Source: Goleter apudmare HA4340-LM2
Lineage (GTDB): Bacteria > Cyanobacteriota > Cyanobacteriia > Cyanobacteriales > Nostocaceae
Reading direction: 5' to 3'
NCBI GenBank assembly: GCA_019359495.1
Contig: JAHHHF010000003.1
Span: 1-49,475, forward strand
DNA: 49,475 bases
Positions 1 to 9,100 of the stretch are shown here, in pieces (position 1 is the first letter of the stretch; each line of letters opens with the position of its first letter). A program made the translations under genes and the position numbers. The notes under the pieces are model-generated. The model saw only the letters and a list, made by a program, of their open reading frames with translations, did no database searches and was not told the origin of the DNA.

Positions 1-108
1 ATGCACCTAGTCTTGATCACTTTATTATCCATTCCTGGTGTCTCATTACTTCCTTACTTCAGATTTATGTCACAATCCTTTTCTCTTATTTATTGTTCTT
101 GAGAGAAT

Positions 109-134
109 AAAAACTGGGATGCACCCCAGTTTTT
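109..134 (+). terminator. Rho-independent terminator of an upstream gene
   Basis: A 10-bp perfect stem (AAAAACTGGG / CCCAGTTTTT) with a 6-nt loop, its 3' arm ending in a run of five T. The A-rich left arm means it could work in both directions. The gene it serves would lie mostly left of the window; bases 1-110 are open in two forward frames but too short to identify. The homology of the following pseudogene begins right inside the T-run. Confidence 0.7.
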
Positions 135-870
135 CTTTCCCCAAACAGCAGCCCTAATTAATTGGGAACGCCCTCATGAGTTTCTCGATAAAGAATTTCA
201 ACAAATCGCTCGTGAAGCAGAATTTGGTAGAAAATATGCCGATAAATTAGTTAAAGTTTGGCAAATTCAGGGAGAGGAAATTTGGTTGTTAATTCATGTC
301 GAAGTTCAGGCAACATCGGAAGAGACTTTTGCCGAAAGGATGTTTTCCTACAGCCTGCGAATTTTTGACAAGTTTGCTAAACCAGCCATTAGCTTAACAA
401 TTTTGTGTGATGATGACTCGACTTGGAGACCAAATCAATATCGTTTTATCGATTGGGTTATGATTTTACCAAAACCTTTAGAGGCAGAGTTTTGGCAAGA
501 GTTTAAGCAATTTGAAGAGCAGTGCGTTGCGCGGGTTCCCCGCGTTGTAGCAACTGCGGAGCAGGAGCGTAGCATGAGTTACATTACCACAGGCGAGCGC
601 ATTGGCTACGAGCGAGGAAAACAAGAAGGAATACAAGAAGGTAGACAAGAAGGAAAACTGGAACAAGCACAAGCACTTGTCCTACGTCAATTACAAAAAC
701 GGGTAGGAGATTTACCCGAACAAGTTCAAGAAAGGATTCAAAGTCTTTCGCTAGAACAGTTGGAAGCACTAGGTGAGGCTTTACTAGATTTTAGAGCGAT
801 TTCCCAAGGGGAAACGGCAGAGCCGAACGCCGATTTGTTCAACTGGCTACAAGCAAATCAAAGTGTTTAG
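130..870 (+). pseudogene. Truncated, internally deleted Rpn/DUF4351-type nuclease gene
   Basis: The frame is open from the stop at 106-108 to 870, but the only clear starts lie inside the conserved region (TTG at 286), so the natural N-terminus is missing. Recognisable family segments are FFFPQ, FLDKEFQQ, the LIHVEVQ core motif, RIFDKF and WRPNQ. In full-length cyanobacterial relatives (as I remember them, about 300 residues) a stretch of roughly 60 residues separates WRPNQ from RFIDW; here WRPNQY runs straight into RFIDWVMILP, so an in-frame internal deletion is inferred. A 17-residue segment near base 520-570 (QCVARVPRVVA...) is encoded by a palindromic Nostoc-type repeat. The C-terminus carries the usual Gln/Gly/Glu-rich linker (GKQEGIQEGRQEGK type) and a DUF4351-like tail. 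Members are linked to PD-(D/E)XK recombination-promoting nucleases. Probably non-functional. Confidence 0.65.
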
Positions 871-971
871 CAAGGTACTTAGATAAATCATCGATTACAG
901 TATTAGCTGCAAACAAAGCTGCCCTTTCTACGGTCAAAATTCAAATTAAAGTATGACAGAGAAGAAGACCT

Positions 972-1013
972 GTAACAAACTGTACCAAATTGTGTCTCAA
1001 AATCCGTTAACTT
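972..1013 (+). promoter_or_regulatory. NtcA-activated (class II) promoter
   Basis: The NtcA box GTA-N8-TAC lies at 972-985 and is followed, after exactly 22 nt, by a -10 hexamer TAACTT (TAN3T) at 1008-1013. This matches the canonical cyanobacterial NtcA-activated promoter GTAN8TAC-N22-TAN3T base for base. Transcription should start near 1020, about 33 nt before the ATG at 1053. NtcA is the global nitrogen regulator activated by 2-oxoglutarate, so the downstream LysR gene should be induced when ammonium is scarce. Pattern seen directly; function inferred. Confidence 0.85.
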
Positions 1014-1052
1014 AATGAAAGCCATAAATGTAATTCAGGCTACATATCAAAA

Positions 1053-2000
1053 ATGCGGCTAGAGCAGTTGCAAGCCTTTTTGGCGATCGCGGAAACCGGC
1101 AGCTTTCAACAAGCGGCGAGAAAATGTGGTGTCACCCAATCGACTATTAGTCGTCAAATCCAGGCATTGGAAGCAGATTTGGCGGTGGAACTGTTTCATA
1201 GATCAACTCATGCCAAGTTGACACTGGGAGGAGAGAGGTTTTTACCTCGCGTCCGCAAAATTTGCCAAGAGTGGCAAACTGCAACGGCAGAACTAGCTGA
1301 TTTAGTCGCAGGTAAACAGCCAGAACTTTGCATTGCAGCTATTCATTCCTTATGTGCCTCTTACCTGCCACCAGTGTTGCAGAAATTCTGTCATGATTAT
1401 CCAGACGTGCAATTGCGGGTGACATCTTTAGGAAGCGATCGCGCCCTGAAAGTCCTCAAAGATGGTTTGGTAGACTTGGCAATTGTGATGAATAATCGCT
1501 TTTTGACTACCAGCAGAGAAATAATAGTAGAAGCACTATATGAAGAACCTATAGAACTTCTGTGCGCCGCCAATCATCCTTTAGCGCAATATGAATACAT
1601 CCCTTGGTCGGAACTAATTCGCTATCCCCAGGTAGTATTTAAAGATGGTTATGGAATGCAACGCTTGATTCAAGATCGATTTGAGCGATTAGACGCCAGA
1701 CTTCAAGCTACTTTAGAGGTCAACACCCTAGATGCTTTTCGAGGAGTAGTCCGTCAAGGAGAACTCATAGCTTTATTGCCTCAATCAGCATTAATGGAAG
1801 CACGTCTAGATCCTACCCTGGCGGTGCGTCCACTAGCTAGTAATAGTATTGGTGCTTTGGTTGATGGTTCTAGTTTGACTCGTAAGGTAGTGATGGTAAC
1901 TACCCAAGACCGCTTACAAATTCCCCCCATCAAGCACTTTTGGCAACTAGTACGGGAAAATATCTCTCCACAAGTTGATCAGCAGCGATCAGCTTCGTAA
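1053..2000 (+). CDS. ntcB: LysR-family regulator, probably NtcB (nitrate assimilation activator)
   Basis: A 315-residue LysR-type regulator. Residues 1-60 form the winged HTH (LEQLQAFLAIAETGSFQQAA, then TQSTISRQIQALE); residues about 88-300 form the periplasmic-binding-protein-like effector domain. In cyanobacteria NtcB activates the nir-nrt-narB nitrate/nitrite assimilation genes in response to nitrite, and its own gene is under NtcA. The NtcB call rests on the close resemblance of the N-terminus and effector domain to NtcB as I remember it, and on the perfect NtcA promoter just upstream. Other cyanobacterial LysR proteins (CmpR, NdhR, RbcR) have different signature regions and are not expected to carry this promoter. 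No nitrate genes lie in the window, so the context does not independently prove the role. Confidence 0.75.
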   Translation: MRLEQLQAFLAIAETGSFQQAARKCGVTQSTISRQIQALEADLAVELFHRSTHAKLTLGGERFLPRVRKICQEWQTATAELADLVAGKQPELCIAAIHSLCASYLPPVLQKFCHDYPDVQLRVTSLGSDRALKVLKDGLVDLAIVMNNRFLTTSREIIVEALYEEPIELLCAANHPLAQYEYIPWSELIRYPQVVFKDGYGMQRLIQDRFERLDARLQATLEVNTLDAFRGVVRQGELIALLPQSALMEARLDPTLAVRPLASNSIGALVDGSSLTRKVVMVTTQDRLQIPPIKHFWQLVRENISPQVDQQRSAS

Positions 2001-2006
2001 AGTATT

Positions 2007-2075
2007 ATGAGTCAAAAGTCCAGAGCGGAGCCGGAGACGCTCCGCCTCCGGTCCAAAGTCCAGAGTCCAAAGCTG
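2007..2075. repeat. Short dispersed repeat between ntcB and trpD-like gene
   Basis: GTCCAGAG / GTCCAAAG heptamer-like units flank a small palindrome (GGAGCCGGAGACGCTCCG and CCTCCGG). It fills most of the gap between the two genes. This resembles short tandem repeats common in Nostoc genomes. No promoter is evident, so the downstream gene may be read from the ntcB promoter. Confidence 0.6.
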
Positions 2076-2108
2076 AGATTCTAGAACTTGAACCATGACC
2101 CATGATCC

Positions 2109-3164
2109 ATGACCGCTATGAGCAATGTGTTTCGGGAATTACTGCAAAAGATAGGGAGTGGAAACCACACAGGAGAGAATTTAACTCGCCAAGAAGCTGC
2201 TACAGCTACCAAAATGATGCTATTGGGCGAAGCAACACCAGCCCAAATCGGTGCATTTTTAATCGCCCACCGCATCAGGCGTCCTACGGGCGAAGAGTTG
2301 GCGGGAATGCTAGATGCTTACGACGAACTAGGGCCAAAATTACATGCCATTGCGTCTGGGCAGCCAGTAATCGTTTTTGGGGTACCCTATGATGGTAGAA
2401 GCCGCACAGCCCCCATCAGCCCCATTATGGCGTTACTATTAGCCACTGTTGGACAACCAGTAGTAATGCATGGAGGCGATCGCCTACCCACTAAGTACGG
2501 ACTGCCTTTAGTAGAAGTTTGGCAAGGGTTAGGGGTGAATTGGACTACTTTACCACTCAATAAAACCCAGGAAATTTTTGAGCAAACGGGTATTGGTTTT
2601 GTCTATACACCTAGACATTTTCCCTTAACTAAAACCATGTGGGAGTACCGTGATCAACTCGGCAAGCGCCCACCGTTGGCGACAATGGAGTTGATTTGGT
2701 GTCCTTATACTGGGGATGCCCATATCATTAGCGGATTTGTCCATCCGCCCACAGAAGGGATGTTTCAAGTCGCTCTGGCATTGCGAAAGGTGACAAAGTA
2801 TACCTTAGTGAAGGGATTAGAAGGTAGTTGTGATTTACCACGCGATCGCACTGCCATTATCAGCATATCTTCATCCACAGCACCCCAAAAGCTAGAACGT
2901 TTGCATCTCGTACCCCGTGAATACGGTTTCAGCACCAAAAATGTCGCCCTCAGCACCACCGCAGAACTAGTATCAGACATGCAAGCTGTATTGCTGGGTA
3001 AACCAAGAGAATTGACACAAACTGCCCTATGGAACGGCGGATTTTATTTGTGGCGCAGTGGTATTTGTCCAGATATGCCAGAGGCATTAGCTCAAGCAGA
3101 AGAATTATTCACCAGTGGTGCAGTAGCTGCCAAACTGCAACAGTTAATTCAGGTATTGGAGTAA
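2109..3164 (+). CDS. Anthranilate phosphoribosyltransferase-family protein (TrpD2-like)
   Basis: 351 residues with the fold of anthranilate phosphoribosyltransferase / class III nucleoside phosphorylases: an N-terminal helical domain (TATKMMLLGEATPAQIGAFL, about residues 30-50) and a C-terminal alpha/beta domain. The segment GVPYDGRSRTAPISP (about residues 90-104) stands where true TrpD has its PRPP-binding GTGGD loop, and KGLEGSCDLP (about 238-247) resembles the later conserved loop. The altered PRPP loop argues against the tryptophan-pathway enzyme and for the TrpD2 (YbiB) group, whose members bind nucleic acid and lack clear transferase activity. ATGs at 2109 and 2118 are both possible starts. 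It ends 6 bp before the DUF1499 gene, implying co-transcription. Substrate unknown. Confidence 0.8.
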   Translation: MTAMSNVFRELLQKIGSGNHTGENLTRQEAATATKMMLLGEATPAQIGAFLIAHRIRRPTGEELAGMLDAYDELGPKLHAIASGQPVIVFGVPYDGRSRTAPISPIMALLLATVGQPVVMHGGDRLPTKYGLPLVEVWQGLGVNWTTLPLNKTQEIFEQTGIGFVYTPRHFPLTKTMWEYRDQLGKRPPLATMELIWCPYTGDAHIISGFVHPPTEGMFQVALALRKVTKYTLVKGLEGSCDLPRDRTAIISISSSTAPQKLERLHLVPREYGFSTKNVALSTTAELVSDMQAVLLGKPRELTQTALWNGGFYLWRSGICPDMPEALAQAEELFTSGAVAAKLQQLIQVLE

Positions 3165-3170
3165 TAAATT

Positions 3171-3662
3171 ATGTTCTGTCTGCGAAAAGCATTTTCTCAG
3201 CGACTCCTGTTAAATATTATCGTCGTAATATTCCTCACATTGACTAGCAGTTTCATACTTCCTGCTGCTGCTTGGGCTACTGTCTCTGGCTTGGGGGTTG
3301 ACAATGGTCATCTGACTGCTTGTCCAGCGTCTCCAAACTGTGTTGTCAGTCAAGATGGTGATGCCAAACATAGCATTGATGCGATCGCCTATCATGTAGA
3401 CCGTGAGAAAGCGCGAGAAACTTTACTCAAAGTTCTCGGTGTTGTGCCTCGCACAGAGATAGTGGAAAAGACGGATGATTACATCCACGCTCTTTCTAAG
3501 AGCCGGATTTTCCAATTTGTGGATGATGTCGAGTTTTATTTCCCGGCTGATGAGTCAGTAATTCATGTGCGTTCCGCTTCACGCCTGGGAGATTCGGATT
3601 TTGGTGTAAACCGCAGGCGCATAGAACAAATTCGGCTGGCGCTGCGGGATTTAAAAATTTGA
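3171..3662 (+). CDS. Secreted DUF1499 family protein
   Basis: 163 residues. Residues 1-36 form a signal peptide with a hydrophobic core (LLLNIIVVIFLTLTSSFILP) and a probable cleavage site after AWA. The mature part has the DUF1499 signature: NGHL.ACPASPNCVVSQ (about residues 45-63, two Cys), the central DYIHALSKSRIFQFVDDVEF segment, and the C-terminal VRSASRLGDSDFGVNRRRIEQIR motif. The family is found in cyanobacteria, chloroplasts and proteobacteria; its biochemical role is unknown. The gene starts 6 bp after the TrpD2-like gene, so it is likely the third gene of the ntcB unit. Its 3' part is overlapped on the opposite strand by a dubious reading frame. Confidence 0.88.
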   Translation: MFCLRKAFSQRLLLNIIVVIFLTLTSSFILPAAAWATVSGLGVDNGHLTACPASPNCVVSQDGDAKHSIDAIAYHVDREKARETLLKVLGVVPRTEIVEKTDDYIHALSKSRIFQFVDDVEFYFPADESVIHVRSASRLGDSDFGVNRRRIEQIRLALRDLKI

Positions 3663-3891
3663 TTTTCTGTTCGTAGCCTTTGCCGCTGTTTTCTAGAACT
3701 ATCGGCATCTGCTGTGTAAAAAATGGCTGAGTTAAATCACCCTGTTGCACTGTTGTCTCTCCTCCATTGAGCGCAGCGATAATTGAGGGTGCATCTTCAG
3801 GTGTGACTACGACAACATTGCGATCGCCTACAGTAAATTTATCATTAGTTATTTGAAGTTCAACGCCCCCATCGGCTGGACTGGTATCCAC
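3496..3891 (-). CDS. Possible small protein of unknown function, overlapping DUF1499 gene
   Basis: A 131-codon frame with an ATG at 3891 inside the last codons of the histidine kinase gene. Its first 80 residues look protein-like (NDKFTVGDRNVVVVTPEDAP, then LNGGETTVQQGDL) and cover the 187-bp gap between kinase and DUF1499 gene. The remaining 50 residues are antisense to the DUF1499 gene and Pro/His/Asn-rich, as expected of a shadow frame. Either a short gene has lost its stop and reads into its neighbour, or it is a degraded remnant. I do not recognise a family. Low confidence. Confidence 0.25.
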   Translation of the reverse strand: MDTSPADGGVELQITNDKFTVGDRNVVVVTPEDAPSIIAALNGGETTVQQGDLTQPFFTQQMPIVLENSGKGYEQKIKFLNPAAPAEFVLCACGLHQNPNLPGVKRNAHELLTHQPGNKTRHHPQIGKSGS

Positions 3892-5936
3892 ACGGTAAAA
3901 ATTGAGCCAATTCCTACGGTGGATTCTACTTCAATGCGACCTCGATGCAGTTCTACGAGTTGTTTAGTGAGAGCTAAACCTAATCCTGTACCTTCGTAGC
4001 GGCGGCGATAGGGTGTGTCGAGTTGCTGAAATTTTTCAAATAGTAGTGGTAATTTATCTTCGGGAATACCAATTCCTGTATCTTCTACTTGAAAAATAGC
4101 GGTGTCGTCTTCGACCCAAAGACGCAAGGTAACACTGCCATCTTCAGGAGTGAATTTAATTGCATTAGTTAATAAGTTGGAGAGAATCTGTTCTACCCGT
4201 CTGACATCGGCAGTAAAGAGATCGCGTTCTGGGTCAATTTGTATATCTAATTTGAGATGAATTTGTTCTGTCATCGCTTTTTCGAGTAGCGATGCTACAG
4301 TATTTTCTGCTATCCTTACCAAGGAAAATTCAGTAATATTTAAAACTGTCTTGCCAGCCTCGATTTGAGATAAATCGAGAATGTCATTAATCATTTCTAA
4401 TAAATGTTCTCCACTATCGTGGATGGTTTGGAGATAATCGCGTTGTCGCTGACTCAGCTCACCTAAAGGCCAGCGTAAAAGCGTGGAAGACATGCCGATA
4501 ACGTAAGTGAGAGGAGTGAGCAATTCATGACTGATAGTAGCCAAAAATTCATTTCGCAGGCGGCTAGCAGCTTCAGCGGCCAGCAGGGCATCCCTTAGGG
4601 CCATTGTGCGCTCAATCACCCGTTGTTCTAGTGTTTGTTTGTCTTGGGTGAGCGATCGCATTAACTCAGCTTGGTGGATGGCGATCGCTAATTGTTCGGC
4701 GATCGAAGTCAGCAAGTTTTTTTCACTGTCAGTCCATTGGCGTGGTACATGGCATTGATGAGCAATTAATAGCCCCCACAGTTTATTCTCAAATATAATC
4801 GGCGCTGCTAATTTTGCACGGACTTGGGCAACCCTTAAAAAATTTAACAAACATTCTTCCAGTGCATAGGTTTTTTCCACGTCATCCACAGCTAAGGTGA
4901 AACCTTGAGCATACTTCTCCCAACATTGAGATGTTCGGACAAAGCAAGTTTCTTCTTTGTAATTCAACACTGAGAGAATGGTATCTGTGGCACGGACTTC
5001 ATAAACGATACAACCTCCATGCTGTTGGTAGTTTTGTAGTGGGGCTTGAGAGATGTCTGGGAAAGAATTTGATTCTTGAGTGCTAGTACTCTGTGAGAAA
5101 CCATTCTCTGGACGTCTACTTTCTACAAGCGGAACTCCTCCCAGTTTCCCCTCAGGAAAGCCCATCATGTCAGATTCCCCGTCAGTGTAGAGAACTGGCT
5201 CCTCTTTGAGATTTATCTCCCCATGTGACTGCCGCCTATTGACTCTTGAGTCAACAAATTTGTAAATTACTAATCTGTCTAAATCCAAAAACTCACGTAC
5301 TTGTGTAACAGCTGTGGACATAATTACAGGTAAGTCCAAGCTCTTGCGAATCTGCGTTGTCACCTGATTTAATAGCCGCTCCTGGGCAATTTGCTTGGTT
5401 AAAGCATCTTCTACCACTTGACAGACATTAACATCAGCATGATTTGAGCTTGCTGGTAACGTAACTTCCTGATTTTGAGCCGGCAGGAGATATTCTAACA
5501 ACAACAGCGTAAACTGACTTTGGAGCCTGGCATCATTAGGAGCAAGAATTTGACAATAGCGTTCCAGATTTTGGTAAGTGTAGGAATCATCTCCAAACAA
5601 ATCTCTCAGATGCCAAACAAAGGAGGCGATCGCTTCTGAACTAAATGTCAAATTAGCGTTCAGTACTGAGTCCTGAGTCCATAAAGTAAATTCTCCCCTC
5701 CTCCCATTTTCTTCTTGCTCACCTACCAACAAGGCACTAAAACCCTCAGAAATCAACAGCGTAAACCTTTCTATCTGCCACTCCACAGGTATACGTGTTC
5801 TTGCTAGTACTGCCTCTGTCAGTACTAACGCGCCAATTCCCACCGCTTGAGCCATCTGTTGCAACAATTCCCCAAGCTGATTAAATACATCTAAAGACAA
5901 GGTGCGAGAGAAGCTCAAATCAGGAGAACTAAGCAT
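3849..5936 (-). CDS. GAF-domain sensor histidine kinase
   Basis: 695 residues, no transmembrane segment, hence cytosolic. Residues 1-180 form a poorly recognised sensory region; 184-427 a GAF domain, ending with the phytochrome-like strand LLIAHQCHVPRQWT; 428-445 a short coiled coil (QTLEQRVIERT); around 464-530 the HisKA domain with the phospho-accepting His in TISHELLTPL (about residue 469); 555-680 the HATPase with DTGIGIPEDKL and GTGLGLAL. The GAF domain shows no Cys-His pair at the usual chromophore site, so bilin binding is not supported. There is no receiver domain and no adjacent response-regulator gene, so it is an orphan kinase whose partner lies elsewhere. The signal is unknown. 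Confidence 0.88.
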   Translation of the reverse strand: MLSSPDLSFSRTLSLDVFNQLGELLQQMAQAVGIGALVLTEAVLARTRIPVEWQIERFTLLISEGFSALLVGEQEENGRRGEFTLWTQDSVLNANLTFSSEAIASFVWHLRDLFGDDSYTYQNLERYCQILAPNDARLQSQFTLLLLEYLLPAQNQEVTLPASSNHADVNVCQVVEDALTKQIAQERLLNQVTTQIRKSLDLPVIMSTAVTQVREFLDLDRLVIYKFVDSRVNRRQSHGEINLKEEPVLYTDGESDMMGFPEGKLGGVPLVESRRPENGFSQSTSTQESNSFPDISQAPLQNYQQHGGCIVYEVRATDTILSVLNYKEETCFVRTSQCWEKYAQGFTLAVDDVEKTYALEECLLNFLRVAQVRAKLAAPIIFENKLWGLLIAHQCHVPRQWTDSEKNLLTSIAEQLAIAIHQAELMRSLTQDKQTLEQRVIERTMALRDALLAAEAASRLRNEFLATISHELLTPLTYVIGMSSTLLRWPLGELSQRQRDYLQTIHDSGEHLLEMINDILDLSQIEAGKTVLNITEFSLVRIAENTVASLLEKAMTEQIHLKLDIQIDPERDLFTADVRRVEQILSNLLTNAIKFTPEDGSVTLRLWVEDDTAIFQVEDTGIGIPEDKLPLLFEKFQQLDTPYRRRYEGTGLGLALTKQLVELHRGRIEVESTVGIGSIFTVWIPVQPMGALNFK

Positions 5937-6068
5937 TTCAAGAGTCTGGTGAGAGGGGCTAGCTGCTAAAGCTCAAAGGCCTTTTCTATTGGCAAATCAA
6001 GGGTTAAAGACCCCTATATTTACAGGCAGTCTCAGTTGAGTTGGGGTTTAAGTTCCCTGCTCGAACTG

Positions 6069-6105
6069 TTTTGAATTTTGAATTTTGAATTTTGAATTTT
6101 GAATT
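6069..6105. repeat. Heptameric tandem repeat (TTTTGAA)n
   Basis: About five copies of TTTTGAA in tandem in the gap between the divergent kinase and cobN genes. This is a short tandemly repeated repetitive (STRR) sequence of the kind typical of heterocystous cyanobacteria. The complementary form (ATTCAAA)n occurs near 37092. Confidence 0.85.
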
Positions 6106-6149
6106 GTTAATGTGTTCTAACCAACAGTTTAAGACGGTAATACAGGATT

Positions 6150-9100
6150 ATGCATCGTATAAGCGCCACACCAGGGGGATGGAATCAGTCAGAAGACCTG
6201 ATTTTTCTTGAACAAACTCCAGCTCCCTTCGTGTTAATTACAGCTGCTGATACCGACATTCAAACTCTAGCAGCAGCAGTTCCTAAATTACCTGCTACCT
6301 TTCCTGCAATCAGAGTTGCTAATCTATTGCAGCTACAGCAACAAATAAGTATAGATACTTATGGCGAGCAAGTGTTAGAACTCGCCCAAGTAATTATTCT
6401 GCGTCTGTTAGGAGGACGTTCCTACTGGACTTATGGTTTAGAAGTAGTGCAGGAAATCGCTGAACGTAATGGTAGTACCCTCATTGTAATGCCAGGAGAC
6501 GATGCTCTCGATCCCGATTTAATCTCTCAGTCTACCGTGTCTTTGGGCATTGTTAATCAAGTGTGGCAATACTTTAGGCAAGGTGGCGTGGAAAATATTG
6601 TTAACGCTCTTCAGTTTATCGCTGATGCTTGCTTAATAACTACTTTTAATCCCCCTCTACCGTCGTTGGTTCCTAGTGTGGGCTTGTATCAATCAGGCTT
6701 CGGGGGAGATGAGGGAGTGGGGAATCGGGAATGGGAAACGAACAATGATCACCAATGCCCCATGCCCAAAGTCGGTATCCTCTTCTACCGCGCCCATTAT
6801 CTAGCAGGTAATACCAAAGTAATTGATGCTCTGTGTGCAGCTTTGGTACAGAAAAATTTACAACCTGTACCAGTTTTTGTTTCTTCGTTACGTGAACCAG
6901 ATATCCAAACTGAGTTGAGGGAGTTTTTTCAGCCGAAAGATTCAGAGCCAATTGCCCTGCTACTAAATACCACCAGTTTTTCTCTAGCGCGGCTGGAAAC
7001 AGAAACGCCCCAAGTCGAGTTGTGGGAAACTTTGAATGTGCCAGTGTTGCAGGTAATCCTCAGTGGTGGGGGAGTGGAACAGTGGGAGATGCAATTACAG
7101 GGGCTTTCTCCTCGTGATATTGCCATGAATGTGGCACTACCAGAGGTAGATGGGCGGATTATTAGTCGGGCTGTGTCTTTTAAGGCGGTGCAAACTCGCA
7201 ATCCTGATCTAGAAACTGATGTGGTAGTTTATGAACCAGTAAGCGATCGCATTGAATTTGTAACGCAATTGGCAGCTAATTGGGTACGCCTCCGCTCCAA
7301 GCCACCCCAACAGCGTCGTATTGCCCTAATTTTGGCAAATTACCCCAACCGTGACGGACGCCTCGCCAATGGCGTGGGACTGGATACACCGACTAGTTGT
7401 GTGGAAATTCTTCAAGCTTTGCAGTCGGCTGGGTATGAGGTGGAAAATATACCCGCCAACGGCGATGAGTTGATTCAACGCCTCACTAGTGGGGTAACTA
7501 ATGACCCAGAGGGTAGAGATTGGCGTCCAGTGGGGCAAAGTCTTTCTTTAACTGAGTATCAAGAATATTTCGCCTCGTTACCAGAAAATGTGCAACAAGG
7601 TATTAATGAACGCTGGGGAGATGGGAAAGCTCAGGGAGCAGTGAAAAATTCTTCCTCATCCCCTCGTGGACTGAGCGAAGTCGAAGTCCATTCCCCCATG
7701 CCTCATGCCCTATTCCCCATCCCCGGTATCCAACTCGGTCACATCTTCGTGGGGATTCAGCCATCGCGCGGTTATGACCTCGACCCCAGTTTGAATTATC
7801 ACGCTCCAGATTTGCCCCCAACCCATACTTATCTAGCTTTCTATTACTGGGTGCGGGAATATTTTGCAGCTGATGCTGTGGTGCATGTGGGCAAACATGG
7901 CAACCTGGAATGGCTACCGGGTAAGAGTTTGGCTTTATCTAAGAATTGTTATCCAGAAGTAGCTTTGGGGGCGCTTCCTCATCTGTACCCGTTTATTGTT
8001 AATGATCCTGGTGAGGGTTCCCAAGCCAAGCGTCGCGCTCAAGCTGTGATTATCGACCACCTGACGCCGCCGATGACTCGCGCAGAACTCTATGGTGGTT
8101 TGCAACAGTTAGAAAATTTGATTGATGAATATTATGAGGCGGAAAGTTTAGATCCTGGACGATTGCCGATGATTTGCGATCGCATTCGTAACTTAGTACT
8201 CACCGAAAATCTTCACTGTGATCTAGGTATTCAAAACAATCCTGACATTGTGAAAACTAAAGGCTCCCTGAGCGAAGCCGAAGGGTTAATTTTGAATTCC
8301 CTCAGTGGCTATCTTTGTGAATTAAAAGAAGCCCAAATCCGCGATGGTTTACACATTTTTGGGCAATGTCCCCAAGGTCGGCAACTGCGAGATTTAATTG
8401 TGGCGATCGCCCGCATCCCCAACCGTCATTCTATCGGTATTACCCGCGCGATCGCTCAAGATTGGGGTCTAGATTTCGACCCCCTCACGGCCGATTTGTC
8501 AATCGTCAGTGGTAATTACTCTGTAGTCAATGGCAAACGCTGTCATACTCTCGGTGATGTTGTGGAAGTCCTGGAAGAACATGCAGCTTTCTTGGTTGAA
8601 CAACTCTTAACACCAAACGCCGAGCTTTTAGCATCAAATCCCAAACCCCAAACCCCAAACTCCGAGCTTCCTTCTACTCTCAACTGGATTAAATCAAAAC
8701 TCATCCCGTCTTTACAACAAACCCCACAAGAAATTACCCACTTACTACACGGACTTGATGGCGGATATGTCCCCAGTGGTGCATCTGGCGCACCCACTCG
8801 CGGACGCCCGGAAGTTTTACCAACTGGTAAGAACTTTTACTCTGTTGATATTCGTGCCTTGCCTACGGAAATAGCCTGGGATATAGGCAGAAAGGCGGCA
8901 GAGAATCTCATCGAAATTTATACCCAAGATAATGGTGAGTATCCCAAAACACTGGCATTATCTGTGTGGGGTACTGCTACCATGCGGACTGGGGGTGATG
9001 ACATCGCCGAAGCGTTAGCGTTATTGGGTGTGCGTCCTGTATGGGATGGTGCCGCACGACGGGTAGTAGATTTTGAAATCTTGCCCCTGTCGATTTTAGG

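Noticed and set aside
4650-5400. Bilin-binding (phytochrome/CBCR) GAF domain in the 3849-5936 kinase
   Set aside because: No Cys-His at the chromophore position; the QCHVPRQW segment is a common GAF strand, not the attachment site.
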